Origin: Haemaphysalis longicornis
Lineage: Eukaryota > Arthropoda > Arachnida > Ixodida > Ixodidae
NCBI GenBank assembly: GCA_013339765.2
Contig: CM023448.1
Span: 27,852,551 to 27,916,550, forward strand
Direction: 5' to 3'
Length of the DNA stretch: 64,000 nt
Shown here: in pieces, positions 23,463-35,973 of the stretch
Numbering within the stretch: position 1 is the first letter of the stretch
How the letters are laid out: the number at the start of each line of letters is the position of its first letter
The notes under the pieces: generated by a model
Told to the model about the DNA's origin: nothing
Databases searched by the model: none
Seen by the model: the letters and a program-made list of their open reading frames with translations, nothing else
Translations under genes and position numbers: made by a program

Positions 23463-26400
23463 AAACTGCACGAAAGCGAATACAGTTGTGATTGCCTACG
23501 TAAATGGCTTCGCGCGCAATGTTATACAAATGGCAGCTAGGCAAGGTGTGTTGTTTGTGGGAACTGCCCCCCAAAAGCCGTATGAAATGTGCCCACACAT
23601 AAACAGGCAACCAAGAATGAACAGATGCACCACCAATATTTCAACAAGATACCCGGCATGCGAGACCCAAGTCGTGTATAGCATTCAATGATCATGCACG
23701 AAAGTCTAAGTGGGGCAACCGACAGCTGCATAAACGACACAGCACGACAAACCTGCACATCAGCAAGACAACATCATATGGCCACGTTCCATTTTATTTC
23801 TGGAACTTGGTGCGATTGCCGCTGGAATCGACAATATAGACGTTCTTTGGAACGAAATGCAACCACCTAGCACTTGAAATTGGCGAGGCAACGGGTGTCA
23901 ACATAAAAAGTGACACGCGTGTCGCCACAGCATCCGTAGCTTTCACAGAGGATAAGTCGAACCTCTAAATCATTATCCTTACAACTGATCTCGAACGATC
24001 AGAGCCACGCTGTGCCAATGCTGTGCAATTTTTTTATATACTTGCCCCTTTTGCGTAGTTCACAGTGAGTTGATAGTCAGCATTGTTTCCGTTTTTCCTC
24101 CTTACACGCTGCGTTTTTTCGTTCAAGCTGCCATTTGAAGTGGACGTTCATAACGCTTACCTTTTAGTTAGGGAAAGCCTTGCCCCGCTGCTAAAATCAA
24201 CGTTCGCGACATGAAATTAATGAATCTGCGTTGAGGTTTTCATTTGAACACGAAATAAAACTTACCTTAGGCAGCTGAATCAAACATCTCTAGAGGTATT
24301 TTTCTTCGGTTCGTTATTGTTATTATTGAATGGGATGTTAACAACCGAGCCATTGAAGCGTTTATGTATTCAGTCGTTTGAACTGCTGTGACATATGCCG
24401 TGAACCCAAAAAGTGTCAATATCTGTAACGAAGATTGCCAGGACCATCTAGACTATCAAAATGAGTTATCTCTGCTACACCCCAGAAAATTTTAGTTAAT
24501 TCAGTCCGCTAAGATTTCTTTGACATATATACATAATTTGTGTAGCGTGGTTGTACACAGGAACATCACTGCATTTAAAATTATGGAGACCCGTTATAAA
24601 TGGCACATGAGACCGCGCGTTTTAAAGAAATTCCTGACACTACATAACTAATGCATCAAAGGAAAGGTATCGTAACGATTATTTTCATAAATGAATAGCA
24701 AAAAAAGATTCCAATGCGTTTGCGGTTATTGATTGGCCTCTTTCACCAGACTCTACAGCTAATGAGGATTAACAGATCCACAAAAACAAAATACAACCTG
24801 TGCTCAGTAGAAAGACTGCTTTGTCCTAATAACAATGATACCAATTTTATCTCCATCCGCTAAACATAACGAAAATAATAAAGCAATCTTGTGAAGCCCT
24901 GTTGACCCCCTAGCGAAATGCGGCAGGTTTATGATGACGTCACAGAATCTTTGAACAATTGGCGAACTAAGCCATCGCTAAGACACAAGACTGGAAGATT
25001 GTATAGGGACTTTAAGTTTTGTTTCGTTGCATCGATTGAGTGCTTGCGTTCTGTTAAATCATGAAAAGTTATGTTTGTATTATTGTTGATCCAGATGACA
25101 TCTCTCATGCCAGTAGCACGTGAATGTAGAGTGAAACGTCAATGTCATTCGATCATTCTTTTCATTTTGAGGCAAACCAGTGGCATTCGGTGCTAGGATA
25201 GAGCTGAGTAAGGCCTTAAAGGCTAGAGTTTTCTTTTTTTCAATTTAGACTGAATGGTGTTTTGTGTTCATAGCCCCTTTATCTGTGCCAGCTGTAGAAG
25301 GCATTTCTTCACGGCGAGAAGTACCTCACATGCCTCGAGACCTGTGGCTTTGCTGGTATTTGTTGTTTTTACGGCGTATACGGCGATCAGCGACGACCTC
25401 AAAGTTTGCAATGTCGGTGGCTTCGGTGATTTGCTGGCCTTCGATAGTTGCCGATGCTCATAAAAACTACACCGCCGCAACCACTTTAAGTGCAGATCAT
25501 TTTAGGCACTCGCTGTGCCGTCGTTGCTCGCTCGCTGGACCCAAGATGAGCAACAGGGCGTACCGGCTTGGCCTCTGTCGTCGCGTCGTAACCCAGAGGC
25601 TTCTAAAGCCAAGCGGTTTATATAATCATACGTGTTCGAAACTTGTGAACCACTGGCGCTTGCCCTACACCTCCTCTTTGTTTAGCGCAAAGAAACTATG
25701 GTACCTTTTAGGCAAAACATACACGATTGGCCGGCATGGCCCACGTTCATTTAGTTAGGAACGCTCGTGTGGGTTGCTTTTTACGATAGTAAGCGAAAAA
25801 AAGTCGCAGTGCAATGCCGGCACGTGCGGGAGGGAAAGCAAGCGTATAAAGAACAGAACTCTCGCTGGCAACGTTTCAGGCAAAGGGCACGCGAGCACTG
25901 TGAAGGGAGGAAATTTAACTTTGATTGCGGGGTAGGAGTGAGTGCATTACGGCGCTAAAGCCCATTATGGAGAATCACTGCTCTACACTTCCGGCAGCTT
26001 TCACATGAAGTGGAATGGCTTCATGTGTTTATTTTGTTATCACCTTGAATCTTGAAATCTTAGATAATGAAAAAAAAACAATTACTCTGCATTTTCTACA
26101 GACTTAAAGACGTAGCATACCTGTAAAAAATATAAAGCAATACAGAAGGTTCCAAAAAGCGACAATATAATTTCAAGTACGCCATCAGGACCACAACAAA
26201 TTTTTGTATATAACAATAAAAGTCTGTGATAAAAAAATTATGCTTATATTCTATGGAAAAAGGCGACACAAGCACTCGCGCGGGTTGATATCATATGCTT
26301 TTATTGCAGTCAGAGCACTGGCTTTACAGAAAAAAACAAAAAAGAAAAACGTGAAGGGGCTGTAGCAACTGAGGTCCAACGCACATAATAATGGCGGGGA

Positions 26401-28140
26401 GAAACTTGTACTAAATAAAAAGTTAAGCAGTCCGTTTTCCCACGGCAAGAAATCGGGTATACTAACGCAATCATCACCGCAGTCCAAGTCATTCCTAAAT
26501 GTTTTGGTGGTGAGTAACTGGTCGCTCGAGTGATAAAATTAGGGACGAAAACTTGTTGCAGAGATTTTGTTTCTAAGTGGTACAAGCAAGAATATACTTT
26601 TATCCCAGTTTATTTCCGTGTGCAACCCGATTACAGGAATAAAGCACACTCCTCAGGCTTTTCTATGGCTGATGTTGATTTCGATTGAAACTGTTTGTTA
26701 AAGCAACACGCAATCGACTCCTAAAAAGCGGGTTTTCGCAATAGAACACAGAACATATACAAAATCATTGAAACACAAAAGAACAGGAGGTATCCGAAAA
26801 CACTGCTTTTCGGAATTTTGTAGGCCACATGAATGCAAGCCGGACAGTTGGGCGCCGATTCGAGCGCAGATTAACAGCTTTCCAACATACGGTTGTCGTT
26901 ATACTTTCAAAATACAATGAAGCATAATAGTGTTTCATTTTCAGGTGAAGCTGCCACGATAAACTCTATCAAGGGCTTTGCTCAAATCTTCAAATATTAC
27001 ATCCCCAGTTTTTTCCCATCGAGTCAAAGACCCCAGCATGCACAAGCTGCGCACAACCATTCATTTTTTTCAGCCTAAAGTTGAGTAATCTGTAGGGCAC
27101 GTTTCAGGAGATCCTTACAGAATTTTCCCAAGAATTACTGTACACGCAGATGCTTAAAAGAGGAGTGACTTGACATGTACAGTGCAGCAAATAATCTTTT
27201 TTTAGGTGTACTTAGACATTGGTTCAGTGTCAAGCGATTCTGTAAAGCGATGCTTACTCCAGCTGGAAGGCTACCACCATCTTTATTAGTTACGGAATAT
27301 CCTAGCGACAATTATTTGGAATCGGGGATAAAAGAACGCCACCGCGGCTCCATAATTGCTGAAATTCAAACACTGTAAGCTATCACAATCACTTTCCATA
27401 TATCCTTTGTGTTCATAACCCTTCAAGCGCTAAGCCACCCTGAAGACAATCATGGCGTGCGTTTCTCGTGGCATATATCTGAACTGTTACGCTGGTTATC
27501 AGCCATGTTTACATGTGCTGATTTGAGGGGTGTGTTGTTATGATGTTCCAGTCACAAACACAAAAACGCCATTACTTCAATTTAACACGAGGAACGTTAT
27601 AAGCGTATATTCAATTACGTTTTCAAACTCCCCGCGAATTTTGGCACGTTTCACCAACTGGCAGAAATATTCATAAGTACAAAGAAGTTTGTGTGTTTCA
27701 GTTCTCAACAGTTACGAAGAATGGCACTTTTTTCGGCCAAACAATCAGGATTTAGGTTGTACAGAGCATTCTCTTTAACGTATGTCGCGTGCCTTACCCA
27801 TTTCTAATTACCGCTTGGCCGGGTTCGCCATAGCCAGGTTGACGCTGGTCTACCGGAACCCCGCATCTCCCCCCACCGGCTACAAGCCGTTATCACATGA
27901 TCTTCCCTTAATGAGTAGCCCCGTGCGCATCACTCCGGAGCGACAGACATGAACTTAGCCGCACCCGCCGCACTTATTTTTATTTTTACGAAGCATGGCT
28001 TTTAACAACGATACTCTTTCGTGGCTACTTGAATGCAGACATTTTGGTCGGTCTGTACGTGCGTGCCGTAAATCCGCTGCGAAGCAAAAGTTAAAACAGT
28101 TGTTGGCGGAGATGTTTATATAGGAGGAGACATTTCTAAT
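23463..28140. other. Unassigned sequence
   Basis: Mostly AT-rich DNA without recognisable genes or repeats. The longest open frame, about 164 codons at 25264-25758, overlaps others on both strands and has no domain, so I do not call it. Confidence 0.45.
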
Positions 28141-28149
28141 CTTCTGAAT

Positions 28150-28503
28150 CTAGTGGCAACGTTCTAACATGTCAACGTTGTGGAGTGAAAGAGAATCCTC
28201 ACGCATATCTGAGACACAAACAGGCATATAGGTGCATTTGCAGAGTTCCTTAAAAAACTCATGGATGTTTGATTTGTCCGATATAAATCGAGATACTACA
28301 CATACTGCAGAAACACCAGCCAAGGAGCGCACCGCCGAGGTACTGGTGACGACACCTTGCAGTTGCCCTGGCTGCGGACGTCCGTGTGTTTCCCGGGACT
28401 GATGCGAGGTGGTGCCGCCAGAGTCGCCTACTCCGATTCTCGTCCGCCCGTATCTTTTCCGGTGCCGTACACGGTTCGTTTTTTCTTCTCCATGACTTGA
28501 CAT
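28150..28503 (-). CDS. Unrecognised 117-codon ORF
   Basis: I do not recognise this protein. It starts at an ATG in fair context (cgccATGT on the minus strand) and has a basic, hydrophilic N-terminal half (GEEKTNRVRHRKRYGRTR). The C-terminal half has Cys residues and a short hydrophobic patch (RSLAGVSAVCVVSRF). There is no signal peptide or known motif. It could be an exon, a transposon remnant or chance. It is listed only because it is among the few long single-strand ORFs in this stretch. Confidence 0.15.
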   Translation of the reverse strand: MSSHGEEKTNRVRHRKRYGRTRIGVGDSGGTTSHQSRETHGRPQPGQLQGVVTSTSAVRSLAGVSAVCVVSRFISDKSNIHEFFKELCKCTYMPVCVSDMREDSLSLHNVDMLERCH

Positions 28504-28509
28504 GGCGAG

Positions 28510-29424
28510 GAAATTTACCTCAGCAGTGCTTTAGTGCATAAAGTGTTTTAAAGGGCCGGTAAATGCTGAATGAAAGTTCGTTTTAACTGAAAGTTGATAC
28601 TTTCGTAGATCTCGCAGGATTTGTTCGAAGCGAAAAGATCCGTATTTGGTGAGAAATAAGCAAACAAAGCGGACATTTCTTTCTCGCACTTACCTTTTAT
28701 TTTTACGTTACGTTTCCTTTGAGTCACAAGACAGGAGTGGAGAATCGGTGTGGTCTACAGCGTAAATGGGTGCCACAAGGTGGCGCTAGGCGCTCTCACG
28801 CTGGCAGCAAAAGCTTTTGCGTCTTCATGCAATGGCCGACCTCGACAACATTTCTCTGGCCGTGTAGGCTGGCTCGGAATTTCGTGACCGGATCCTGTTG
28901 GCGTGACAAATGATATTGAAATATTGCACGCTCGAGCGGCCCCTGTGCCCACGTACACAGGCCAACCCCACCCAAAAGAGCCGCCTGCAAACGAATCGCC
29001 TTTGGATGACGTTTCGAATATCTCATAGGGGAGCCTCCCGTACGCGACGACCAAGGGGGGACCTCCCCCGTCACCCCCCTCCCGCCTTCCTGTCTGGTGA
29101 TCAATGCCTTCGCATATTCTCCGAGCTAGTGGAATCGGTATTCTTTTCTATCGGGCGAAGCAAGCGTGAAATATACATTCGCTTGCTACCACCCGTGTCT
29201 TGTAGTCTTCGTGCGCGCTGCTCCTCCCGTTCCTTAACATAACGCAAAAAACAAGAGCGAAGCGCCGCACTCCTCACGGATTGTTTAGGACGAGCGGCGG
29301 ACAGAAGGGCCGGATCGGATAACCAACCAACTGCAGTAAGTACCGTGCAAATTTAAGCGCATGAAGGTGTGAACAGCGCGCTGGCAGGCTTTACCGAAAG
29401 CAACTTCCACGGAAGGAAAGCTCC
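28510..29424. other. Unassigned sequence, GC-rich centre
   Basis: The part 28750-29250 is GC-rich, with overlapping open frames on both strands and a C-rich patch near 29055-29090. That could reflect a CpG-rich element or an old SINE. No domain or RNA polymerase III box was convincing. Confidence 0.4.
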
Positions 29425-29940
29425 AGGTTAGAACAAGATATCACGTAAACATAAGGCTTAAAATCAATAAGTGATTGATATTTGCAGTGTTCCTTCACTA
29501 GAAAAATCACGGATGCTTGGTATTTGCGATTGCAAATGAAATACTACACCAACGGTAGAAAACCGTCGCGCACTGTTGCCGGCGCTATCTCCTGGCGGTA
29601 ACAATAGCAACGAAAGGTTCCACTAGATGGTATGCACGTTCTCTAGTAACGGTTATGCAGTAGGGCATTGTGGTTCAATAAATGTTGTAGTAGAGTACCT
29701 CAATTCACGCGCGTCTCCGACGCACGACAGTGAAGGCATCGAGATACCCCACTTGGTGCAGTAGAACGCAGTAAATTTAAATTTACTTGAGCAAACCTCT
29801 AGCGTGTAATCTTAGGAGGCACGAGACGGGAAAGGAACAGAATGAGAGGGGAGCGGGAAAGAGAACGCAGGCCTTTACTTGGTAGGGGCGCCACTCGACT
29901 GTCATGTTTCCTCGAGATTTGCAACGAAAGGAGAAGATAC
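29425..29940 (+). repeat. Family A dispersed repeat, copy 2 (uninterrupted)
   Basis: It aligns with 330-611 followed directly by 2236-2460. Because this copy lacks the intervening 1.6 kb, it shows that the segment 625-2221 in copy 1 is an insertion. No coding potential is evident. Confidence 0.72.
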
Positions 29941-30329
29941 GCTGCCAGTTTATGTATGTCAACGCTAAATGTACCCAAAAAAGTAATGTGCCTTCTTTAC
30001 ACATTCAACTTGTTTGAAATTTCACTTTGAGATTTGTGTGATCACCAAAACGTGGTATTAAAATAAATGGGTTGTAATTGTACTTGCTTAGGTCAAACAA
30101 TTACAATGGCTATGCGCCCTAGAAGATTTCGTTCGCATAAAAACGCGTATGTATTGGGCTTTCTATATTTGTGTCTGGTATTTTGGTTCAGATGTATTTA
30201 TTCCTGGTTGACTTAATGTATATTTACGCTATGAGGACAAATATTTCTTTCGTAATAAAGCCAAATCTTGTTTGAGACATTTTGAATCAGTCCGACTAAT
30301 TCTTTCTAAATTTGTTTGGATGTGAAACA

Positions 30330-31135
30330 GCTCGACTCTACATAGGCCGAAGTCGTCGTCAAGAACAAGATGGGTTTTTCGAGAGCAACATCACATTAGC
30401 ACCTAAACAAAAAAAAAATTTACTTTGATTTTTTCAAAAGATTCTCAGCATGAGCTCGAAGAGCTCCGCAAGAAAATCAGATGTTCTAGAACTAGCGTCA
30501 CTGCATCTTAGATATAAGGCCACGTAGGGCTGTGTCTATCACTCGTAAAATGTGCCTTGCATTTAAAAGAAAAAAAAGCAGTTCTCTGAGCGAGTACAAG
30601 CCTTCAGCAGGACAAGAGTTTTCTTCTATTTTCTGTTGAAGGGCATTGTTGTCTGCCAGGGCCGATAATGCAAATTGAGAATAGAAAACCGTTTAGGTGT
30701 TGAAAACGGTGAGGAGCATCGTGCGTAAGTTTCAAAAATAATCATCATTCTAGATTATATTTGTCTATGCAAAATTGCCTGCTAAGCACAACACGAAGCC
30801 GTCTATTTTCGCCCCAAACCATAAATACGCACGAAGTTATAAAGGATTGGCACTTTTCTTCGTTCGAAGCCAATCGGTAATGTTTTGTAGTTGTTAGAGT
30901 CCCACAACGACACATGTTAAGGGCTGCGGCGCACGGTATGTGTATAAGCCCCATTGCCGTCACTCACTCCGAGGTTTGTTCGACGTTTAGGGCCTAAAAA
31001 GCAGCGGAAAAACCGATGTAGAGGAAAGATATACTACGAACACGCGGATACGAATAATGTGCACGGATGGAGTCCTAATTTTCAACTACTGTTTTCTTGA
31101 AAAAAAAAAACATATTAATATTCCCAAGGGACATA
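30330..31135 (+). repeat. R1-family repeat, divergent third copy
   Basis: It aligns with the second half of R1 (about 41310-42090) and R1' (about 49310-50090). Landmarks in the same order are 'ctacatagg', 'tggatgttctaga' (here 'agatgttctagaa'), 'ctgtgtctatcac', 'aagagtt', 'tctagattatattt' and 'caactactgttt'. It lacks the tRNA-like head of R1. No protein signature. Confidence 0.7.
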
Positions 31136-31615
31136 CAGCAACACGGAAAACGTACAAATATCATACCCAGCATTCCAACTCATGCCTAGTTCAGCCAGGG
31201 GCCACCAGGCACTCAGAAACGAGCGTAATTCTGCGGACGCCGATCTTTTCATCACGATTACAACTAATTTCCAAAATCTTCTACGATGTTTGTTCTTATC
31301 ATGTAACGTCTTTCGGGGTGAAAACTGCCAATATACAAAATCTGGCTTCAGTATAATGGTTCCACTAGGTTCCCGAAGGGTTTAAATTGTGGGTATTGCG
31401 GAGAAGCTTCGAGCATTGCAATAAATTTCCTGTTCTCCCCGAAGCAGACAAGGCATTGACCAATAGGATGGCACTCGTATAGTCGTTGCATCAGTCCAGG
31501 TCCCAAACCAGCGCATATTTTGGGCATACATGCGTGACTGGCGCCTTCAGCGACAAGTAGATAATGTCGGGCTAAAGTTAAGCGGCGCTTCGTGTCCCAA
31601 CTGATACGAATCGCC
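31136..31615. other. Unassigned sequence
   Basis: A 94-codon reverse ORF (31348-31632) runs into the GT tract and has no recognisable domain. Nothing else was seen. Confidence 0.4.
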
Positions 31616-32044
31616 GGTGTGTGTTGGCGCACGCGCTGTGTGCGTATGGGTTAATGGTGTGTGTGTGTGTGTTTGTCTGTGTGTGTTTTTGTGCAATTGT
31701 GTGAGTGCGTGCGTGTGTGCGTGTGTGTGTGTTTGTGTGCGATTGTGTGCGTGCGTGTCAGTGTGCGCGCGTGTGTGTGTGCGTGTACGTGTGGGTGCGG
31801 GTGTTTGTGCGTTTGTGCTTGTGTGTGTTTGGGTGTGCGTGTCAGTGGGCGTGTGCGTGCGTGTGTATGCTTGTGCATGTGCGTGGCGTGCGTGTGTGTT
31901 TGTGTGTGTACGTGCATGTGTGTGCGTGTGTGTTGTCTGTGTGTATGTGTACGTGTGTGCCGTGTGTGTGTGTGTGTGTGCGTGTGCGTGCCTGCGTGTT
32001 TGTGTTTGTGCATGTGTGTGTGCGCGTGTTGTATACGTGTTTGT
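31616..32044 (+). repeat. GT-rich tract (TG/CA microsatellite with interruptions)
   Basis: About 430 bases consist almost wholly of alternating GT with GC, GA and TT interruptions. Long open frames appear on both strands because the repeat lacks stops; they encode only Val/Cys or Thr/His strings and are not genes. Long alternating purine-pyrimidine DNA of this type can adopt Z-form, a general property rather than something shown here. Confidence 0.95.
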
Positions 32045-32049
32045 TTGTT

Positions 32050-33690
32050 GACGCGGTGCGCAGTGCCGACAGCGCACGCAACGGCGCTGCGCCATGATAT
32101 TTTCCCGAAAAGCCGTGGAGATGAAGAGGACACTTGCACCGCTCATGCTGCTTCGAGAATGCGCCGCGGCAGAACCAATCCGAGCGGCCATTCATAGTGC
32201 AGCGTCTGATATATCGTCCCTCTAGCTCTGCGAGAGTGTTTTATTTTTGTGTGTGTACTTCGGTGCTGTGCACAACACGCAGCGCACTTGACTACCGTTA
32301 CGAGTTCTGGTTACAAAAAGGCGCTGTCTGCCAGCGTCGTGCAGCGCGTTCGTGTTGAGTTTCAGAACGTCACTTTGCCCGTTGAGGTTGTCCTGTTATT
32401 AGCGTGGGAGTGTGCTACTGTCTCTTTTGTGGATGTTCGCACCTCGCCATTTATACAGGGAATTAAATTTCTATTTGGCCCTTCTTCGTTACGCACGGAA
32501 GCAACTCCTCTGAAGGCCGCTCCTTCACTACACTACAATGAGTTGACGAATGTCCGCTGTAGGGCTCCTTCGCCAATGAAACAATGCGCTGCTTTTGTTT
32601 GCAATGCTCGCATTACCGTAATTACGTTGTCAAACGGCGTTGTTTACTGACGTGACATTATGTCTGTACCTCGGCGTGGCCAGGAAACCGAGAATAAGCG
32701 GTGCACATAGAGGCGTGTTGTGTACAGGAAGGTGTTCGCAATAATAGTGCCAAGTGTAAAGGACTCAGTATCGGCGATATTGTTGTGTGATCCCAGCATT
32801 TGCAGCTGTGGTACTTCCGTACCAACGAAATAGAAGGAAATAGCCGGGCGAGCCAATTTTGTGGCCATGCAGTGCTTTAAAGGCATATGAATGGGAGAGC
32901 TCTAAACGCCAAGACACCCGCAAAAAATTAGCGTTTGAGAGAAGAAGGGGGCGGCAGGAAGGGCCCATTAGGTTCTCTAATTGTTTTTGGAGGGAGGGAA
33001 TTGGTGTTAGGGATATTGGCGACTGTATTTTTTTATGTGGTATTGGTCTCGCACATTGCGGTGAGCTCGTCCTGTCTAACGAACCTGCTTGGGTTACTTT
33101 GTGTTCTGCGTTCCATATTTCTGTACGCTAATTTTACTCTACGCTGCTTGCTAGCAACTGAGAAGAAGGCAAGTTGGCGGGACGACGGAAAGAGACCTCT
33201 TTAGTAGGGAAAGGCCGTCCGAAAACTCTACATGTATTCTATATTTCTAAACATCAATTAAATTCCAGTTTGCTACCCGTTTGTCTTCTGTTTCTACATT
33301 TTAAAGCAAAGCTTTTTAACTCTATCCGCCAAGTGTTTTTCGTGAGCCTTGGTGTTAACAGAAAACTCCCGCGAACGAATAAAAGAATTCACTGGCACCA
33401 CCAGGAAACGAACATGAAACTAGTAGAATAACAATGCGAGAGCCCGTAGTCTTTCCTATTTAGCTACGAGCCCACGTGGAAACAAAAAGACAGGTGGTGT
33501 ACTCACCAAGCTCATCTACGGGTTTATAACGTGCATTCTCGATGAATTCCACGTGATAACGTCACGTGACCACTCGCGCTGCTAAGCGGAACTCCCACGG
33601 CACGTCTAGCGGCCCTTTGCACGCGTTTTGCGCGTGCTAAGAGTTGCAAAAAACAGGAAGCTCACACCAATGCATGGCATCTCACTTCTA
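32050..33690. other. Unassigned sequence
   Basis: Short ORFs only. The largest (133 codons, 32249-32650) has no recognisable motif. No repeat partner was found. Confidence 0.4.
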
Positions 33691-33879
33691 GTACGCCAAT
33701 GTGCTAACGCCTGTGGCATCCAATGTCCACGTTAAAAATGATTGCTCCTTGTCGTCCGCCCTCAGGCTAAACGACACATCAAGGAACACATTCAAATACT
33801 CCTTGATTGCCAGGCCATCGAAATTTTGTAAATAAAGAATTTCGTAACGCCAAGAGCCGTTACTAAACCAAACTTTTAA

Positions 33880-35973
33880 TTCATCTGCAGGACAATCGCA
33901 GGACGTGTGGAACGTAGTGAATCGACTAACCAGGCAGCCACTGGAAACTCTCCCAAAGTAGCTATTAATAACCTGGAAACAAGCGTGATCGAACTGGCCG
34001 ATGCCTTTAAAAAAATACTCTTTCCGTGACACGACCGCAAAACAAAACGGCCACTTACTCTTACATGGAGCCAAATAAGTATCACACTATGTTTTTAAAG
34101 CGAGACTCTAATGATGCAGTTATTGCAGTGTTTGTGTCGCTCAGCAACAGTAAGACGGAAGATGCTGATGGCATTCAAATCCCGCCAAATAAATACCCCA
34201 TTGACGTAATCGCACAATTTTGACGCACATATTTATTGCTTGCTTGTCGTCCGCTGTGTTTCCGTGAAACATGCAGTCCGCAACAGTTACCGTAATCTAA
34301 AAAAAGGCAGGAAAGACGATCTGTCAAATTATTGCCAGATTTCTATCCTCCGCGTCGTTTCCACGGGCTTCGAGAAATTTATTCTTTAACGTCTGCTGTC
34401 TTTCGCCGACAAGCACAAACTCATAACGCCTATGCAGTGCGGCTTTCAAAAGACAAATCGACCTAACTAGCCTTGCTTGCTTAAAACGAACTGATACTAG
34501 ACCATTTTGAAAAGCAACATATGTTGTTAAGCCGTTTTTTAGATTTCACGAAAGCTTTGGACCTCATCAACCACAATATCCTCATTCAGAAGTTCGAATA
34601 CTACCTCTTGTGTGGAAAATTGCTTTCTTAAATATTTTTCTTACAATATCCTACACAATACGTCGACATTCACGGACATTGCTCAGCCGTAAAGGAAGTA
34701 ACTTCATGGGTTCCTCAGGGGATTATTCTAGGGCCGTTCTTTTTTTACTTCATATTATGATATAGTTAATATCGACAAATCTGCTGACTATATTTTATAC
34801 GCCGATGACACACGTATGTTTTTCACTGGAGAGACAAGCATCGTTTTAGCTGAAGGAGTGAATGGGGCATTGGAATAAATAAACCACTGGGCAAGCTAAA
34901 ATGATCTGAAAATCAACCCTATTAAGTCTAGGGCTGTGATGTTTCACTCTCGTCAAAAAGTGCTTGTTCTTCCGTCGCTTGTAATGATAAATACCAGTGC
35001 AATTGAAGTCCTTCGCCATTTTAAAACTCTTGGAATCATTTTCGCAGAACATATTTCATGGCCGACCACGTTACCTACCTTACACAAAAACGTTCGCGTA
35101 CGGCTGGGTATTTGCGTTGCCATTGCTCATTTTTTTCCTATTTCAGTGAATAGAGTTCTCTACGATTCTCGGTTTTCCTGGATCAAGAATAACGGCGCTC
35201 TGGTTTAGGCAACGACAACAGCTGAAGATATTTATAATTTATCCCGTTTACAGAAACGTGCAATCCGCATAACAGCCAAGGCCCATTACTAGTCTCACAG
35301 AGCAGAACAGTTTACAACATTTAACATTATCCGTTTGACTCTTCATACACCCATTGACTGACCTGTTATTACAAGTCGGAAATAAGTAAGCACGGCAATT
35401 TATTAGCTGAATTAGCCGGGCTGCAACGCACCATCCTGGGTATTTTACGCGAAACACCGATAAATGAAAAGTTAATTTTGGCCGCACTACTTACGGAAAA
35501 AACATGTTAAAATTTCGCTTGCCGTCAACCCTGAACGAACGGTACGAAAAACATACCCCTGATGTGATAAAGAAATAATTTAAAGATTTATGCCAAATAT
35601 TTCCTTAAACCAAAACAAAGTGCAGGTAGCAATATCCTGAGTTCGTTTTCTGTTGTGCGTCATCTGAATGGTGCGTCATCTGAATTTTTTAATTTTACGC
35701 ATAATATCTAATCAGGTAATTCTTGCTCTCTCATCCTGATATTGTTTACCTTGTTATTTATATCGCAATCTTTGTGTGTACATTTCTGCCCACAAGCAGC
35801 TGCGGCTGCAATTTGAAATTCACTATATCTATTTTTCAACGTGCTCAGCTTTTTACGGTATGCCTTGTAGGGGGCACGGCCCCCGTCAAGCCTTTTCTTG
35901 GCTCTTTGTCCGTGCCCCTAAGCATCCTAAGATGTTTGAATAAAATAATTTGATTTGATTTGATTTATTTGAT
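33880..35973 (+). pseudogene. Decayed CR1/L2-type LINE ORF2 with 3' tail
   Basis: Pieces of the RT appear in order across shifting frames. QDVWNVVNRL is followed by a region ending DIDGIQI-like text (34160-34200). Then come the first catalytic block LDFTKALDLINHNILI (about 34540-34585), VPQGIILGPF (about 34710-34740) and YILYADDTRMFF (about 34789-34825, YADD intact). Weaker C-terminal text extends to about 35550. The 3' UTR holds a palindrome (GGGGCACGGCCCC, about 35872-35884) and ends in TTTGA pentamers at 35948-35973. Short-repeat tails are typical of CR1/L2. Many stops and frameshifts show it is old; the endonuclease domain was not seen. Confidence 0.82.

Noticed and set aside
25254..25758. 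164-codon forward ORF
   Set aside because: No recognisable domain or signal, and it overlaps competing frames on both strands; compatible with chance in a 64 kb window.
31547..32197. Several 115-215 codon ORFs on both strands
   Set aside because: They arise because the GT/CA tract has no stops; the products are Val/Cys or Thr/His low-complexity strings.
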